Assembly: GCF_030646925.1 (NCBI RefSeq)
Contig: NZ_JAUSKL010000026.1
Coordinates: forward strand, 1 to 36,302
Source: Candidatus Binatus sp.
GTDB taxonomy: Bacteria > Desulfobacterota > Binatia > Binatales > Binataceae
Length of the DNA: 36,302 bases
Reading direction: 5' to 3'
The notes below the pieces were generated by a model. That model saw only the letters and a program-made list of their open reading frames with translations. It made no database searches and was not told where the DNA came from. The translations under genes were made by a program, and so were the position numbers. Of this stretch, positions 16,554 to 24,144 are shown in pieces; the stretch's first letter is position 1, and each line of letters starts with the position of its first letter.

Positions 16554-16790
16554 GGCGAGCTCGGCGAGCTCGACTACCCGATTTGGAAGAAATCGACGCA
16601 AATGCTGCCACCTCTGCTGCAGAACGCGGCCCGATATCAACGCGATTGCTTGAATCGTCACACGACTTATCAGTCTATGGGGAGTTCGAGCAATTAGCTG
16701 ACCAGTAACCAACACTTAACGCGATCGCGCGCCCGATACCTAGTGACCGGGTACCTGCGCTGGTAAACTGTCGAGTTTGTGGCGAGCATC
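16554..16790. promoter_or_regulatory. divergent promoter region of the lipid/head-group cluster
   Basis: These 237 bp separate the minus-strand MlaC-like gene from the plus-strand HAD gene and must hold the promoters of both groups. I do not see a convincing paired -35/-10, a long palindrome or a riboswitch. A GC-rich palindromic patch (GCGATCGC at 16721-16728) is short and may be chance in this composition. Confidence 0.4.
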
Positions 16791-17516
16791 ATGGCACTGC
16801 TGTTCGATTTCGGCGGCACGCTCGACGGGCCATCACATTGGCTCGACCGCTTTCTGGCGCAGTACCGGGCGGCGGGCATCGATATAACGCGCGCGGAAGT
16901 CGATCCGGCGTTCGATCACGCCACGCGAACGGGATATCGGGCGACCAGGGTGCTCGCGCGGTTCGGGCTTAAGGATTTGGTGCGATTCATTGTGGGCCAT
17001 CAGGTCGAGTACCTCCGCAAAGACGGGCCGGAGCGAATCCGCTCGATGATCGAGGCGAGCGGCGCCGCGGGAAGGCATCGAATGGTCGAGCAGGTCACGG
17101 CGTCGTTCGTCGCGGAGACAGCGGCGGGATTGGAACACAGCCGCGGAGTTTTGACGGCGCTCAAAGCGCGCTTCAAGCTGGGCGTGGTGTCGAATTTCTA
17201 TGGGAACCTGGATCGCATCCTGGCGGAATTTCGCCTCGATCGATTGATGAGCGCCGTCGCAGATTCGTCTAAGATAGGGATCTTCAAGCCGGAGCTGGGA
17301 ATCTTCGAGGCTGCAATCGCCCAGATGCGCGTTGCGCCCGAGACGATCGCGATGATCGGCGATTCGCTCGGCAAGGATTGCGCGCCGGCGCATCGATTGG
17401 GCCTGCACACCGTATGGTTGTGCAGCGAAGGTGCGCGGGCGGACGCGGAGAATTCGGCAGAGGTCGCGGATCGCACGATTCGAACGATCGACGAATTGGT
17501 CGAGCTCAAATGGTGA
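16791..17516 (+). CDS. HAD-superfamily hydrolase-like protein with DFGGT motif I
   Basis: This 241-residue protein has an ATG at 16791 placing motif I at the N-terminus (MALLFDFGGTLDG). The HAD core is complete in order: motif II Ser in LGVVSNFYGNLD, motif III Lys in KIGIFKPELGIF, and motif IV GDSLGKDCAPAHRLG. A helical cap of about 85 residues is inserted after motif I, as in subfamily IA. The second Asp of the DxD pair, the general acid/base of phosphatases, is Gly here, so ordinary phosphatase activity is not assured. Dehalogenase-like or non-hydrolytic roles are possible. Its stop overlaps the next start (ATGGTGA), and it is the first gene of the plus-strand group. Confidence 0.85.
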   Translation: MALLFDFGGTLDGPSHWLDRFLAQYRAAGIDITRAEVDPAFDHATRTGYRATRVLARFGLKDLVRFIVGHQVEYLRKDGPERIRSMIEASGAAGRHRMVEQVTASFVAETAAGLEHSRGVLTALKARFKLGVVSNFYGNLDRILAEFRLDRLMSAVADSSKIGIFKPELGIFEAAIAQMRVAPETIAMIGDSLGKDCAPAHRLGLHTVWLCSEGARADAENSAEVADRTIRTIDELVELKW

Positions 17517-18244
17517 CCAAACTTCAAGGCGCGATCATCGCGGCGGGCCGCGGAGAACGGCTGCGGAACGAATCGAGTGCGATGCCGAAGCCGTTGGTCG
17601 AACTGGGCGGCGAGACGATGCTCGCGCGGCAGGCTCGCGCGCTTATCGCGGCAGGCGCGTCGTCGGTGATCGCGGTGATCAACTCGGAAACAGCGAGAAT
17701 CGCGCAACAGATGAAAATTGACCTGAAGATCGAGTTGCCGGCCGAATTGAAAATCGTGGTGCGCGATACGCCAAGCTCGATGGAGACGATGCTCGCGCTC
17801 GGCGAGTATCTCGAACCGGGATGGTTCCTGGCGGCGACGGTCGATGCGATCGTCGCGCCGGCGGAACTCGCGCGCTTCGTCGCGGAAGCGCGACGCATGA
17901 TCGCGAATCGCGGTATCGCGGGCCTCGTCGGCGTGCTGGCGGTCACGCGATGGCGCGGCGACCGGAAACCGCTCTTCGCGGAACTGACCAATGACGGATT
18001 GATCGCGCGGCTCGGTGGCGCGGAGGCATCGATGGTGACGGCGGGAATCTACCTGATGCACACCGAAATGTTTGAGCTGGCCGAATCGGCGCGGAGCCTC
18101 GGGCTGGACGCGCTCCGGCGTCTGCTCGGACTGATGCTCGAGCGCGGGATGAAGCTGGGCGCAATCGAAATCGCAGGCGCGATCGACGTCGACGAAGCGT
18201 CGGACCTCGAGGCCGCGCGCAGTGCGATACGGAGTTATCAATGA
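17510..18244 (+). CDS. MobA/LicC-like nucleotidyltransferase (putative CTP:phospho-alcohol cytidylyltransferase)
   Basis: This 244-residue protein starts at an ATG overlapping the preceding stop by 7 nt. It opens with the NTP-binding loop of the family, AIIAAGRGERLRNESS, followed by MPKPLVELGGETMLARQ with its conserved Lys. FLAATVDAIVAP holds the metal-binding Asp of the central strand. Length and order match small cytidylyltransferases or MobA-like enzymes, which make NDP-activated sugars, inositol or amino-alcohols. With a CDP-alcohol transferase across the divergent promoter, CTP as donor and a phospho-alcohol as acceptor is the best guess; this is inference. The stop overlaps the ATP-grasp start (ATGA). 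Confidence 0.85.
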   Translation: MVTKLQGAIIAAGRGERLRNESSAMPKPLVELGGETMLARQARALIAAGASSVIAVINSETARIAQQMKIDLKIELPAELKIVVRDTPSSMETMLALGEYLEPGWFLAATVDAIVAPAELARFVAEARRMIANRGIAGLVGVLAVTRWRGDRKPLFAELTNDGLIARLGGAEASMVTAGIYLMHTEMFELAESARSLGLDALRRLLGLMLERGMKLGAIEIAGAIDVDEASDLEAARSAIRSYQ

Positions 18245-19065
18245 GTTATCGAGCTCTGGGAGTTTATCGGGAGCCTGAATTTTCGCCGGGCAAAGTGGAA
18301 GACGACGCGGCGATCCTCAACAGCGTGCTGGCGGAACTCGCGCGCGAAGGGATCGAGACGCAGGTGATGGACGCGAAAAGCTTTGGCGCGGGCGAGCTGC
18401 CGGCGCGGCAGGATATCGTGCTCGCGATGTGCCAGGGCGAGCAGCCGCTCAAGCGGCTCGCGGAAATCGAGCAGGGCGGCGCCGTCGCGATCAACTCGGC
18501 GCTCGCGATTCGCAACTGCTATCGCGACTTGCTCACCGCGGGACTCGCGCGGGCGGGCGTGCCGACGCCGGTCGGCGCGCTGGTCGCCACCGCCGAGCCG
18601 CTCGATTCGCGCAAGCTGGCGGGCGTGGATCTCGCGGCGGGCGTGTTCGTCAAACGCGGCGATTTGCATGCGCTCGGCGCCGACGACGTGCAGTATGCGT
18701 CGGATCGCGCGCAGGTGGAATCGATCCTGGCGGACTTCGCGCGGCGCGGAATCCGTAACGCCTTCGTGCAGCAGGAAGCGCACGGGCGCGTGGTCAAATT
18801 TTACGGCGTGAGCGCCGGGATGTATTTCGCCGCGCTGCCCGAGGACGAAGCAATCCCCGAAGCGGCGATTCGCGCGATGCAGGAAGCGGCGTCGGTCGCG
18901 TCGCAGGCGCTCGGGCTCGAGGCGTGGGGCGGCGACGCCATCTTGAGTGGCGATCGATTTGCGATTATCGACTTTAACGACTGGCCCAGTTATAGCCGTG
19001 TGCGGGGACCGGCGGCGCGCGCGATCGCAAGGCGCGCGATGAACCTGCTGGCGCGCCCGCGATGA
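18241..19065 (+). CDS. ATP-grasp ligase-like protein
   Basis: This 274-residue protein resembles ATP-grasp carboxylate-amine ligases of the RimK/LysX or inositol-kinase type. Visible elements are SALAIRNCYRDLLTAGLARA in the central helix region, VFVKRGDLHALG (nucleotide-contact Lys), FVQQEAHGRVVKFYGVSAG, and FAIIDFNDWPSYSRVRG, in which Asp and Asn are metal ligands. The N-terminal 75 residues form a separate Rossmann-like domain (ELAREGIETQVMDAK). Such enzymes activate a carboxylate or alcohol with ATP and join it to an amine or phosphate. Next to a class III aminotransferase, amide formation with an amino group made locally is plausible. The substrate is unknown. Confidence 0.8.
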   Translation: MSYRALGVYREPEFSPGKVEDDAAILNSVLAELAREGIETQVMDAKSFGAGELPARQDIVLAMCQGEQPLKRLAEIEQGGAVAINSALAIRNCYRDLLTAGLARAGVPTPVGALVATAEPLDSRKLAGVDLAAGVFVKRGDLHALGADDVQYASDRAQVESILADFARRGIRNAFVQQEAHGRVVKFYGVSAGMYFAALPEDEAIPEAAIRAMQEAASVASQALGLEAWGGDAILSGDRFAIIDFNDWPSYSRVRGPAARAIARRAMNLLARPR

Positions 19066-19103
19066 TCGGAATTTTTAGGGAGTGATGGTACCGCGATCGC
19101 CTG

Positions 19104-20468
19104 ATGACAAACACCAGCCACGGCAAACTGCCTGCGATCAAGACCGCGATTCCGGGTCCCAAATCGAAGGAAATTTTCAACACCGAACAGAGCTATATCG
19201 CGCCCGGCCGGCAGCGAATCTCGCTGCTGGCGGGAATCGCGTTCGATCACGGCGAAGGCGCGACGCTGACCGACGCCGACGGCAACACCTACGTCGATTT
19301 CTTCGCGGGGGTGGCGGTGGCGAGCCTCGGCCATGGGCATCCGGGGCTGGCGCAGGCGCTCTCGAAGCAGGCGTCGCGGCTGATCGTCGGCACGTTCGCG
19401 ACCAAAGAGCGCGCGGAGGCATTCAAGCTGCTGAGCGAAGTCGCGCCGGCGAATCTGAAACGCGCGCATCTCTATAGCGGCGGCGCAGAAGCGGTCGAGG
19501 CGGCGATTCGGCTTGCGCGATCGGCCACCAAAAAGCATGAGGTCGCGAGCTTCTGGGGCGGATTTCACGGCAAGACCGGCGGCGTGATCGGGCTTATCGG
19601 CGACGAATCGAAGCAAGGCTACGGTCCGCTGCAGGGCGGACAATACACGGTGCCGTATGCCGACTGTTATCGATGCCCATTCAAGCTGAAATATCCGGAC
19701 TGCGGACTTTATTGCGTCGATTTCGCGCGCCAGCAGATCAAGATGAGTTCGGGCGGCGCGCTTGCGGCGATTATCGCGGAACCGATGCAGGGCACCGCGG
19801 GCAACGTGATTCCGCCGGACGACTGGATGCCGGCAATCAAGTCGGTCGCGAAGGATCTCGGCGCGATGCTGATCGCCGACGAGATGATCACCGGCTTCGG
19901 CCGCACCGGCAAATGGTGGGGCGTCGAGCATAGCGGCGTCACGCCCGATATCGTCACGATCGGCAAGGGCATGGGCTCGGGCTTCCCGGTGTCGGGCGTG
20001 CTGCTGAGCGACGAGTTGGGCAAAGCGGAGCCGTTCTCGAAGCCGAGTGCGTCGTCTTCGAGCTACGGCGGGAATCCGCTGGCGGCGGTCGCGGTCGCGG
20101 AGACGATACGCACGATCGAGAAAGAAGGCCTGGTCGAGAACTCGCGGCGAATCGGCGCGCTGATGCTGAGCCGCTTGATGGCGCTGAAAGAAAAATACGA
20201 ATTCGTCGGCGACGTGCGCGGCAGGGGCCTGCTGATCGGCGTCGAACTGGTGCGCGATCGCAAGACCAAAGAACTGCTCGGCAAGCGGGTCACCGAACTG
20301 ATTTTTGCCGAATGCCTGAAGCGCGGACTCGTCATCATGGGCTACTTCCCCAAGATTCGGATCAATCCGGCGCTGGTGATCACGGAAGCGCAGGCCGAGG
20401 CGGGAATCGCGATTCTCGACGAAGTGTTTGCGCACGTGCGCGATCGCGTCGATTGGCGCACTGCGTAG
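19104..20468 (+). CDS. class III PLP-dependent aminotransferase
   Basis: This 454-residue enzyme swaps an amino group between a keto or aldehyde substrate and a donor amino acid or omega-amine. It has the fold-type I markers: GGAEAVEAAIRLAR (cofactor phosphate loop), SFWGGFHGKTGG, AIIAEPMQG, LIADEMITGFGRTG with the Asp that contacts the pyridine ring, and IGKGMGSGFP, whose Lys (about residue 288) forms the Schiff base. A Cys-rich insertion (DCYRCPFKLKYPDCGLYCVD) occurs before the EP strand, as in a subset of omega-aminotransferases. The predicted start at 19104 lacks a good ribosome site. GabT-like or ArgD-like chemistry is possible; specificity is not readable. Confidence 0.92.
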   Translation: MTNTSHGKLPAIKTAIPGPKSKEIFNTEQSYIAPGRQRISLLAGIAFDHGEGATLTDADGNTYVDFFAGVAVASLGHGHPGLAQALSKQASRLIVGTFATKERAEAFKLLSEVAPANLKRAHLYSGGAEAVEAAIRLARSATKKHEVASFWGGFHGKTGGVIGLIGDESKQGYGPLQGGQYTVPYADCYRCPFKLKYPDCGLYCVDFARQQIKMSSGGALAAIIAEPMQGTAGNVIPPDDWMPAIKSVAKDLGAMLIADEMITGFGRTGKWWGVEHSGVTPDIVTIGKGMGSGFPVSGVLLSDELGKAEPFSKPSASSSSYGGNPLAAVAVAETIRTIEKEGLVENSRRIGALMLSRLMALKEKYEFVGDVRGRGLLIGVELVRDRKTKELLGKRVTELIFAECLKRGLVIMGYFPKIRINPALVITEAQAEAGIAILDEVFAHVRDRVDWRTA

Positions 20469-20497
20469 GATTTTTTCTTCAGGCAGGATTTTTTGCG

Positions 20498-20974
20498 ATG
20501 GCCGATATCACGGGGAACGCCGCGTACTTTTTCGACCTCGCGGGCACGCTGGTCAAGTTCGACGACAATCGCGAACTGCCGCTCGACGCCAACGGCAAAG
20601 TTGTGATCGAGTTGATGCCGGGAGTCGCTGAAAAACTCGCGCCGATTCGCGACCGTCTGATGTTCGTCGTCACCAATCAGGCGGGAATCAAGCGCGGGCG
20701 GCTGACGGCGGAGAAAGTCGAAGCCGCGATCGTCGCGCTGGATTTGAAGCTCGGCGAGATCCTGACGGGATGGCAAGTATGCCCGCATACCGACGCCGAT
20801 CGATGCGAATGCCGCAAGCCCAAGGGCGGCATGATCCGCGAACTCGCGGAGATTTACGGCGTCGACCTGAAGGCGTCGGCGATGATCGGCGATCAGGAAG
20901 TCGATCGGCTCGCGGGCGAAGCGGCGGGCGTTGCAGAATTTGTCTGGGCGAAAGATTTCTTCGCGGCAAAGTAG
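20498..20974 (+). CDS. HAD-IIIA protein, GmhB-like with DLAGT motif I
   Basis: This 158-residue protein starts at the ATG at 20498. It matches the histidinol-phosphate/heptose-bisphosphate phosphatase-like (HAD-IIIA) family: motif I FFDLAGTLVKF, VTNQAGIKRGR with the motif II Thr/Asn, the zinc-loop residues CPHTDADRCECRKPKGG, and motif IV MIGDQEVDRLAG. The nucleophile Asp is present, but the +2 position is Ala instead of Asp, and the conserved DRDG is replaced by DLAG. Catalysis as a normal phosphatase is therefore doubtful. It ends the plus-strand group 29 nt after the aminotransferase. It might act on, or scaffold, a phosphorylated intermediate. Confidence 0.8.
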   Translation: MADITGNAAYFFDLAGTLVKFDDNRELPLDANGKVVIELMPGVAEKLAPIRDRLMFVVTNQAGIKRGRLTAEKVEAAIVALDLKLGEILTGWQVCPHTDADRCECRKPKGGMIRELAEIYGVDLKASAMIGDQEVDRLAGEAAGVAEFVWAKDFFAAK

Positions 20975-21020
20975 CCTCACACGTTCGGCGTGAATTGCGC
21001 GAGATCGTAGATGCCGAGGT

Positions 21021-21064
21021 GCTCTTCGATGATTCGACTCCGGCAGCCTCCGCTCAAGATGACG
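21021..21064. repeat. dispersed intergenic repeat (GTCATCTTGAGCGG type), low-confidence copy
   Basis: On the minus strand this reads GTCATCTTGAGCGGAGGC and continues with CGGAGTCGAA, the wording of a known class of short intergenic repeats in GC-rich bacteria. The surrounding 20975-21104 has no supported gene; its minus-strand frame ends LGIYDLAQFTPNV then a stop, which I cannot tie to a family. Confidence 0.4.
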
Positions 21065-21104
21065 GAATAAGAGAGTTCGCCAGCAAGTGCGAACTTGACC
21101 TGCT

Positions 21105-21200
21105 TGTCATTCAGAGGCTAAGGCTGCGACGCCGAAGAATCCCGGAGGGATGCCGAGCAGAGTGAAAGATCCGGGATTCTTCGCTGCGCTCTGAATGACA
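21105..21200. repeat. imperfect palindromic intergenic repeat (HSERSEES type)
   Basis: The block begins TGTCATTCAGAG and ends CTCTGAATGACA, perfect reverse complements over 12 bp. An inner pair, GAAGAATCCCGG and CCGGGATTCTTC, also pairs over 12 bp, and the middle contains an unpaired centre. The minus strand translates as CHSERSEESRIF, the well-known accidental reading of this repeat class. It could fold into a stem of about 40 nt arms and may act as a terminator for the cluster upstream. Confidence 0.85.
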
Positions 21201-21288
21201 AAAAGAGTTGGACGTTACGACGCCGTCGCAAGACAAACACGATCGCAGTTGATATTGATGCGGGTATCCGCAGTCCGGAGGGTTTGAA

Positions 21289-22140
21289 ATGAAGATTGGA
21301 TTACTGACACCGTTCGACGGCAAGAATGCAAACCCGGCCGAGTTCGCGCGCGTCGCGGAATCGCTCGGCTTCGAGTCGCTCTGGGTGCCGGAGCATCCGG
21401 CGTTCCCGGCCAATCCATCGACGCCGTTTCCGGGCGGCGGCGCGATTCCACCGATGTATCATCAGATGGCCGATCAGATGGTGGCGCTCAGCATGGCGGC
21501 CGCGGTGACGAAGAATCTCAAGCTCGCGACCGGGATTTGCCTGGTGCCGGAGCACGAGCCGCTCGCGCTGGCGAATCAGATCGCGACGCTCGATTCATTT
21601 TCGAATGGGCGGTTCATTTTCGGTATCGGCGCGGGATGGCTGCGCGAAGAATGCGATCTGTTCGGCGTCGATTTTCCGCATCGATGGACGCAGACGGCTG
21701 AGTTGATCGCGGCGATGCGCGCGCTTTGGACGGAGGATGCGCCGTCATTCGAAGGCAAGTACGTGAAGTTTCCGCCGGTCAAGATTTATCCCAAGCCGGC
21801 GCAGAAAAAAGGACCGCCGGTCGTGATCGGCAGCCTCGACAAGAATGCGCTGAAGCGCGTGGCCAAGTGGGCCGACGGATGGTGCCCGATTCGGCTCAAG
21901 GCTGATGTGTTCAAGGCAAAGGTCGAGGAGTTGAAGCGCGAGTGCGCGGCGATCGGTCGCGACTTCGGGAGTTTGGACATCACGATCATGGGCGGAATCG
22001 GCGGCGATCGCGCGAGAGTACAGGAAGGACTGAAGGAATATGCGGCGGCGGGCGCGCAGAGGTTCGTGGTCGGGCTCGGCGAGTTCACGCCCGCGACGTT
22101 CGAGAGCGTGCTGAAGAAGGTGGCCGGCTTGTATCTGTAA
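21289..22140 (+). CDS. LLM-class F420-dependent oxidoreductase (luciferase-like)
   Basis: This 283-residue TIM-barrel protein of the luciferase-like monooxygenase superfamily uses F420 or FMN. The MKIGLLTPFDG N-terminus, SLGFESLWVPEHP (first strand-helix pair), KLATGICLVPEHEPLALANQ, and DSFSNGRFIFGIGAGWLREE are typical of the TIGR03619-like group. The later KGPPVVIGSLDKNALKRVA and WADGWCPI are also typical. Length fits the 280-residue norm. No other F420 gene is in the window. A repeat (21105-21200) separates it from the head-group cluster, so it is probably an independent unit. The substrate is unknown. Confidence 0.9.
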   Translation: MKIGLLTPFDGKNANPAEFARVAESLGFESLWVPEHPAFPANPSTPFPGGGAIPPMYHQMADQMVALSMAAAVTKNLKLATGICLVPEHEPLALANQIATLDSFSNGRFIFGIGAGWLREECDLFGVDFPHRWTQTAELIAAMRALWTEDAPSFEGKYVKFPPVKIYPKPAQKKGPPVVIGSLDKNALKRVAKWADGWCPIRLKADVFKAKVEELKRECAAIGRDFGSLDITIMGGIGGDRARVQEGLKEYAAAGAQRFVVGLGEFTPATFESVLKKVAGLYL

Positions 22141-22242
22141 CAGGGCACGCAGAAGGGCAGACATGTCCAAGATCACATCAACGGCAACCCGGTCACTAAC
22201 ATCGTCGGCTTTACCAGGCAGCGCGGCGCTTGGAGCGTGAAG

Positions 22243-22974
22243 ATGAAGCCGGCAATCAATCCCAACCAAATGAAGATGAAGCTTGCACTGAATCCGAACC
22301 AAACTAGCGGTCAAGAAGTCTCTCCTAGTGGCGCCTCGACGTATGAACCAATGAGTAGTGTGTGGGAGGGGAGCGACGGAGACTTACTCGAAGCGATGTT
22401 TAAGTTTTACGCGACTATCCCACCTGAACCAATCCTGGATTCGACTTACAACGCCGGGCGATTTTGGAAGGGTTCGAAACGGCGCATCGTGTCTATGGAC
22501 ATCGACCCGCAACACAAGCCGATGATCGTTGGGGACAACCGGAAAATGACGGGCGTGCCGTCCGCCAAATTTGGAACCGTCGTGTACGACCCACCCCACG
22601 TCGGACCGCAGGGACGCGACAAAAGTAGAAAGCGATTTGATGTAGATTTCGGGGCGACGGTCGAGTGTGGCAAGGAGCAGGACTGGAACTTGAGCTACCT
22701 CTATCCAGCCTTCTTGAAGCAGGCCAGGAGAGTATTAAAACCCGACGGCTTGCTACTAGCCAAAGTCACCGACATGGTGAACAACCATAAATCGAAATGG
22801 CCGCACTGCGACTTCATGCGAATGGCCGAAGAGGCCGGATTTACTGTGTGCGATTTGATTATCAAGATTCGGAATGGTCCGATGGTTTCGACCAAGTGGA
22901 AGGAGGCCCATCACGCGCGAAAGCGACACTGTTTTTGGATTGTATGTCGCAACGGGGACGACTGCGAACGATAG
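22243..22974 (+). CDS. SAM-dependent DNA methyltransferase-like protein with DPPH motif
   Basis: This 243-residue protein has an ATG at 22243 with GGAG 7 nt upstream. A short internal repeat (NPNQMKMKLALNPNQ) precedes the fold. The catalytic-type motif is VVYDPPHVG, an (N/D/S)PP(Y/F/W/H) element as in amino-group DNA methyltransferases. The SAM-site region is ILDSTYNAGRFWKG, then VSMDIDPQH. LLLAKVTDMVNN and the CDLIIKIRNGPM strand complete the Rossmann order. No target-recognition domain is obvious. Composition is lower in GC than its neighbours, which suggests transfer. It ends immediately next to the stop of the nuclease gene on the other strand, and the two probably form a restriction-modification pair. 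Confidence 0.7.
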   Translation: MKPAINPNQMKMKLALNPNQTSGQEVSPSGASTYEPMSSVWEGSDGDLLEAMFKFYATIPPEPILDSTYNAGRFWKGSKRRIVSMDIDPQHKPMIVGDNRKMTGVPSAKFGTVVYDPPHVGPQGRDKSRKRFDVDFGATVECGKEQDWNLSYLYPAFLKQARRVLKPDGLLLAKVTDMVNNHKSKWPHCDFMRMAEEAGFTVCDLIIKIRNGPMVSTKWKEAHHARKRHCFWIVCRNGDDCER

Positions 22975-23442
22975 TCATCGCGATGAGTTCTTCGGGTATA
23001 GCGCATCCCATCGGCCTACTCGGTGAGTCCCAGGACGGCCCACGCCCGGCTGCTTGCTTCCGAACCCGCTTTCGTTCCACTCCGGTTCGTAGTGGACCAT
23101 GAGGGCAAATTCCGCCGCGAACACCCACCATTCACTGGAAAATGTCAGATAACGACACTGCATATCATTCAGGGTGATATTTTGTCGGCTTGCGATCTTA
23201 GTGACGTGCTCGCTAAGGCGGGCGCGCAGTGTCCGCTTACTTTTGGTGGTGCCCTTGGACGCCTTCCCGACGTAAACGAGTTTCCTCTTGAAGTAGAGCG
23301 CGTAAATCCCGCTCGTCTGTGGTCCTACGCCCTTCTTCAATGGGAGAAGCGGACTCGCTTCCAACATCTCGACAACCTGGGCGCGAATACCCCGGTCCAG
23401 GTCGAACTCGAAGTGGTGTTCATTGTCGGCAGGGTCGGGCAT
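22975..23442 (-). CDS. GIY-YIG restriction endonuclease, Eco29kI-like
   Basis: This 155-residue protein has a GIY-YIG nuclease domain with the residues expected of Eco29kI-type enzymes: SGIYALYF and LVYVGKAS (the GIY and YIG positions), RLSEH with Arg and His four apart, the Glu of AAEFALMVHY, and the Asn of EPEWNESGFG, with Glu to Asn spacing of 12. The C-terminus reads RWDALYPKN. Eco29kI itself cuts CCGCGG, but recognition here cannot be inferred. The gene is convergent with the methyltransferase and the two stop codons abut with no gap. The partner methylase is an amino-type rather than the m5C type I associate with Eco29kI. Confidence 0.75.
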   Translation of the reverse strand: MPDPADNEHHFEFDLDRGIRAQVVEMLEASPLLPLKKGVGPQTSGIYALYFKRKLVYVGKASKGTTKSKRTLRARLSEHVTKIASRQNITLNDMQCRYLTFSSEWWVFAAEFALMVHYEPEWNESGFGSKQPGVGRPGTHRVGRWDALYPKNSSR

Positions 23443-23639
23443 GGCGAAGCAATCTATCGATAGACCGCTCGAAATTCAAATTAGAAAGTGCGACGAATAA
23501 GTCTTTAGCCAATCGCCGCGTGCGGCGGACAAAAATCCGCCGTTGCGGAGGTGCGCGCCGCATTGAAGGATGCTATGTCAATGTCAACGACCCATACGAC
23601 GCCGGCGTAGGGATTCAGGTGGGGGACACTGCGAGGCGG

Positions 23640-23999
23640 CTAGGCCTCGTCGTCGGAGGCGGGGTCGTCGCCGCTTAGATCGCCGCCACTCTCGAGTTCC
23701 TCGACTGCTTCGTCGAATTCGGGGCCGCTGAATTCGTCGCCCATCTCGGTGCCCATCCGCTTCATCATCCGCGCGAGGCTCTTGGGATCGTTTTCATCGA
23801 CGTCGCCGATTTTCGACGGATCGGCAAGCGACTCGAGGCGCGATTCCTCGCTGCGCGGCATCGCAAAGCGCGACATCAGGCGGCTCATCTTCTTGCTGCC
23901 GCATTTGTCGCAAACCGCGACGACCTTAGCGCTGATGCGAGTCGTCAGCACGCTGGTGACGCGGCGGCATTTGTCGCATCGATATTCGTAAATAGGCAT
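23640..23999 (-). CDS. FmdB-family zinc ribbon protein
   Basis: This 119-residue protein begins MPIYEYRCDKCRRVTSVL, the hallmark of FmdB-type zinc ribbons, with Cys pairs CDKC and CDKC in the first 40 residues. The rest is a Ser/Arg linker followed by an acidic tail (about 35 residues rich in Asp and Glu, ending DDPASDDEA). The family is widespread and regulatory in a few cases; most members have no known role. The stretch between this gene and the nuclease (23443-23639) has a hairpin-like CCGCCG-rich patch and no supported gene. Confidence 0.85.
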   Translation of the reverse strand: MPIYEYRCDKCRRVTSVLTTRISAKVVAVCDKCGSKKMSRLMSRFAMPRSEESRLESLADPSKIGDVDENDPKSLARMMKRMGTEMGDEFSGPEFDEAVEELESGGDLSGDDPASDDEA

Positions 24000-24144
24000 C
24001 CTTGAGTCGGTGATTAATCCGCAGTTGCGATCACGGTCATGTTACGTCGCGATTGCACGAGATTCCAGCGCGGCTTTGAATGAGATGGCGGCGTCGGCAT
24101 ACTGTGGCGATCTTTTTCAGGCGATTGAAGCGGGCAATTGAGCA

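Noticed and set aside
18990-20435. Long minus-strand frame opposite the aminotransferase
   Set aside because: High GC keeps antisense frames open. The plus strand has all aminotransferase motifs and the antisense product is Arg/His-rich with no family pattern.
24000-24144. Possible vitamin riboswitch upstream of the ECF operon
   Set aside because: I looked for thi-box, RFN, preQ1 and cobalamin consensus wording and saw none.
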